This document shows positions 6,335-8,389 of a DNA stretch of 8,389 nt, piece after piece. Source of the stretch: JAAYHV01 sp035268985 (lineage in GTDB: Bacteria; Bacillota; Clostridia; Peptostreptococcales; Anaerovoracaceae); the NCBI GenBank assembly GCA_035268985.1, contig DATFJV010000121.1, positions 1 to 8,389 of the forward strand, read 5' to 3'. The notes under the pieces were generated by a model. That model searched no databases and was not told where the DNA came from. It saw nothing but the letters and a program-made list of their open reading frames with translations. Numbering within the stretch: position 1 is the stretch's first letter; every line of letters starts with the position of its first letter. A program made the translations under genes and the position numbers.

Positions 6335-7814
6335 TTTAGGAATTAGTAGATGGGAAAATCCAAACGAGATAAATGCAAGGTTAAATAAATTAACAACAGA
6401 AAAAATCTGGGAAGTAAATGACGATTACTATAATAACGAAATCATGAAATACTATGATGAAAAGTGCCAGAAGTCCAAGGCACTTTTTGAAGAGGCTAAG
6501 GAGAGAATTCCAGGGGGTGTGCAGCATAATTTAGCTTTTAATAAACCTTTCCCCCTTTGTTTTGATAAGGCTGAAGGTGCATATCTTTATGATAAGGATG
6601 GCAATAAATACATTGATTTTCTTCAAGCGGGAGGGCCAACCATATTAGGAAGTAACTATAAACCTGTTAGAGATGCGGTGCTAGAGCTGATTAACAATTG
6701 TGGTCCTGTTACTGGACTTTTACATGAAGCTGAATATATGGTTGCCAAAGTAATAAATGAATGCATGCCCAATGTGGAAATGTTTAGAATGCTTGGAAGT
6801 GGCACAGAGGCTGTTATGGCTTCCTTTAGAATAGCCAGAATAGCCTCTGGCAAAAAAAGGGTAATAAAGGTTGGAGGTGCATATCATGGATGGTCTGATC
6901 AAGTGGTTTATGGATTAAAAATACCAGGTAGCAGAGGTCTTTTAGAATCTCACGGTATTCCTAATAAGTGTTATTCTTTAACTGATGAAATTAGGCCAAA
7001 CGATCTTAACATGCTTGAAAAGATGCTTAAGTTAAATAAAATTAAAGGCGGAACTGCGGCAGTTATCGTAGAACCAATAGGTCCTGAAAGTGGAACAAGA
7101 CCTGTGGCTAAGGAATATAACAAAGGGGTAAGAAGTCTTTGTGATAAATACGGAGCTTTATTAATATTTGATGAAGTTGTATCTGGGTTTAGGGTTGGAA
7201 TATCTGGAGCCCAAGGGTATTTTGATATAGTTCCGGATTTAACTATCTTTGGCAAAATAGTTGCAGGAGGCTACCCTGCTGCTGGAGGAGTCGGAGGGAA
7301 GAAGGAGTATACTGAGCTAATGGCTGCTGGAGTAGCAACGGGTAAACATAGAGCATATGTTGGTGGTACATTGGCCGCCAACCCGCTCTCTTCACTGGCG
7401 GGTTATACGGCGATTAGTGAAATAAGGAGAACTAATGCCTGTGAGATTGCAGGTAGAGCAGGAGACAGATTAACTGATGGATTAAAGGAATTAATCCAAA
7501 AGTATTCCCTTCCTTATGTAACATATAACCAAGGATCTATAGTTCACTTGGAATGCACAGGAGCTATGAGCTTTGACTATTCTTCGTTTAGTTTGATTAA
7601 ATCTGCCTTGGGATTATTAAAAAACAAGGAAATGATGTATAAGAGAAAGGATTCCATGGAAAGAATGGGAGCTACATATATGGCAAATGGTATAGTTACG
7701 CTGGCTGGCAGCAGGCTATATACTTCCATGGCTGATACTGATGAAGTTATTGATGAAGCACTAAACAGATTTGATAATGTTTTCAAACAGGTAGTTAGAA
7801 CAAATAAAGGATAA
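6327..7814 (+). CDS. Class III PLP-dependent aminotransferase, glutamate-1-semialdehyde aminomutase-like
   Basis: This 495-residue cytoplasmic enzyme is a fold-type I, class III aminotransferase. After a 50-residue extra N-terminus, the sequence KSKALFEEAKERIPGGVQHN matches the usual start of glutamate-1-semialdehyde aminomutase-like proteins, which total about 430 residues. The phosphate-binding GSGTEA (157-162), YHGW (186-189), FDEVVSGFR with the PLP-nitrogen Asp282, and the Schiff-base Lys310 in TIFGKIVAGG are all present. The ATG at 6327 is chosen over one at 6315 because GGAGG at 6317-6321 lies 5 bases before it and would be inside the coding region for the earlier one. It overlaps the TetR stop by 8 bases, a coupling arrangement. 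It is probably not hemL: no haem genes are nearby, it is longer, and the active-site loop reads GGYPAAGGVGG instead of the usual GGGLPVGAYGG. The FGGY kinase beside it suggests amino-sugar, keto-sugar or polyol chemistry. Confidence 0.88.
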   Translation: MNNLGISRWENPNEINARLNKLTTEKIWEVNDDYYNNEIMKYYDEKCQKSKALFEEAKERIPGGVQHNLAFNKPFPLCFDKAEGAYLYDKDGNKYIDFLQAGGPTILGSNYKPVRDAVLELINNCGPVTGLLHEAEYMVAKVINECMPNVEMFRMLGSGTEAVMASFRIARIASGKKRVIKVGGAYHGWSDQVVYGLKIPGSRGLLESHGIPNKCYSLTDEIRPNDLNMLEKMLKLNKIKGGTAAVIVEPIGPESGTRPVAKEYNKGVRSLCDKYGALLIFDEVVSGFRVGISGAQGYFDIVPDLTIFGKIVAGGYPAAGGVGGKKEYTELMAAGVATGKHRAYVGGTLAANPLSSLAGYTAISEIRRTNACEIAGRAGDRLTDGLKELIQKYSLPYVTYNQGSIVHLECTGAMSFDYSSFSLIKSALGLLKNKEMMYKRKDSMERMGATYMANGIVTLAGSRLYTSMADTDEVIDEALNRFDNVFKQVVRTNKG

Positions 7815-7828
7815 TAGGGAGCATCGAT

Positions 7829-8389
7829 ATGGAAAAGTATATTTTATCCCATGATATTGGTACGAGTTCTGATAAGGCAGTGCTAGTTGACTATAACGGC
7901 AATGTAAAGGCTATGTGCAGTGAAAAATACCCTACGTATTATCCTAAGCCTTCTTGGGTGGAGCAGGATCCAAATGATTATTGGGATGCTGTTAAGATAA
8001 CAAGTAATAGGATACTTAAGGATAATGGTATTAGACCAGAAGCCATAGGAGGCATAATATTTTCTACTCAAGCTCAAGGGGTAATACTCATGGATGAATA
8101 TGGTAGTAACCTATATAATAACATTACATGGGTTGATGGTAGGGCTGAAAAACAAGCTCAAAGTATAATGAAAAAAGTGGGTAGCAAGAAGATATTTAAA
8201 CTTCTTGCGGGCACTGAGATAATGGGGAAAGATTGCATTGCTAAAATCATATGGTTAAAGGAAGAAATGCCGGATATATATAATAATGCTAAACATATAT
8301 TAGATGTAAATGGATATTTAAAATATAAATGTACGGGTGAGATGGTTGCCGAATTATCAGGGGCATCGTCTTATGGCCTTGATTTAAAG
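7829..8389 (+). CDS. FGGY-family carbohydrate kinase, N-terminal part (3' partial)
   Basis: The frame is open from ATG 7829 to the window end, giving 187 residues of an enzyme that is normally about 500. TAGGGAG (7815-7821) is its ribosome binding site. The N-terminal ATP/phosphate motif is HDIGTSSDKA (residues 8-17). WVEQDP (43-48), the WVDGR substrate-side motif (101-105) and NGYLKYKCTGE (161-171) are typical of xylulokinase and related FGGY kinases, which phosphorylate sugars or polyols such as xylulose, glycerol, gluconate and ribulose. The half that holds the second ATP motifs is missing, and substrate type cannot be assigned; a xylB name would be a guess. It sits 14 bases after the aminotransferase stop in the same unit and probably activates the product or substrate of that enzyme. 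Confidence 0.9.
   Translation, partial: MEKYILSHDIGTSSDKAVLVDYNGNVKAMCSEKYPTYYPKPSWVEQDPNDYWDAVKITSNRILKDNGIRPEAIGGIIFSTQAQGVILMDEYGSNLYNNITWVDGRAEKQAQSIMKKVGSKKIFKLLAGTEIMGKDCIAKIIWLKEEMPDIYNNAKHILDVNGYLKYKCTGEMVAELSGASSYGLDLK

Noticed and set aside
6656..7786. Minus-strand open frames opposite the aminotransferase
   Set aside because: The + strand encodes PLP motifs throughout; these frames overlap one another in different phases and have no supporting signals.
6327..7814. Assignment of the aminotransferase as hemL (haem synthesis)
   Set aside because: No other haem genes nearby, a 50-residue N-terminal extension, a changed loop after the catalytic Lys, and a sugar kinase as neighbour argue against it.
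7883..8077. Minus-strand 64-codon frame
   Set aside because: It is opposite the start of the FGGY kinase, whose DIGTSSDK and WVEQDP motifs show that the + strand is coding.

Overview
The window is AT-rich and its genes are closely packed, all on the + strand. Most have good Shine-Dalgarno sequences, often overlapping the previous stop codon. Codon use, the clostridial type of LUD protein and the solute-binding hybrid histidine kinase suggest a low-GC Bacillota, probably an anaerobic member of Clostridia. This is inferred from composition and gene families, as there is no rRNA or marker gene here.

Region 1 (1-5224) reads as one transcription unit that begins upstream of the window. It starts with the 3' part of a membrane hybrid sensor histidine kinase (SBP_bac_3-like sensor, TM, HisKA, HATPase, receiver). 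Then come an HSL-type alpha/beta hydrolase, a 36-residue single-TM protein, a LUD-domain protein with a Cys-rich tail, two tandem PaaI-type hotdog thioesterases and a nitrilase-family amidase. A strong intrinsic terminator directly follows the amidase stop codon. Four of the enzymes hydrolyse acyl bonds (ester, thioester twice, amide). Their common substrate cannot be read from the sequence.

Region 2 (5239-8389, continuing past the window) is a second unit. A textbook sigma-A promoter (TTGACA-17-TATAAT) is overlapped at the -10 and start point by a perfect 7+2+7 palindrome, a likely operator. The genes are a GtrA-family membrane protein, a TetR-type regulator, a long class III (glutamate-1-semialdehyde aminomutase-like) PLP enzyme and the N-terminal part of an FGGY sugar kinase. 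GtrA/TetR and TetR/aminotransferase overlap, suggesting translational coupling. The simplest reading is a self-regulated catabolic or modification operon for an amino- or keto-sugar or polyol, in which TetR binds the palindrome and a metabolite relieves repression. The ligand and pathway are unknown.

There is no mobile element, CRISPR array, tRNA or rRNA. No gene-free stretch exceeds 300 bases; the longest is the 111-base gap at 5203-5313, which holds the terminator, promoter and operator.
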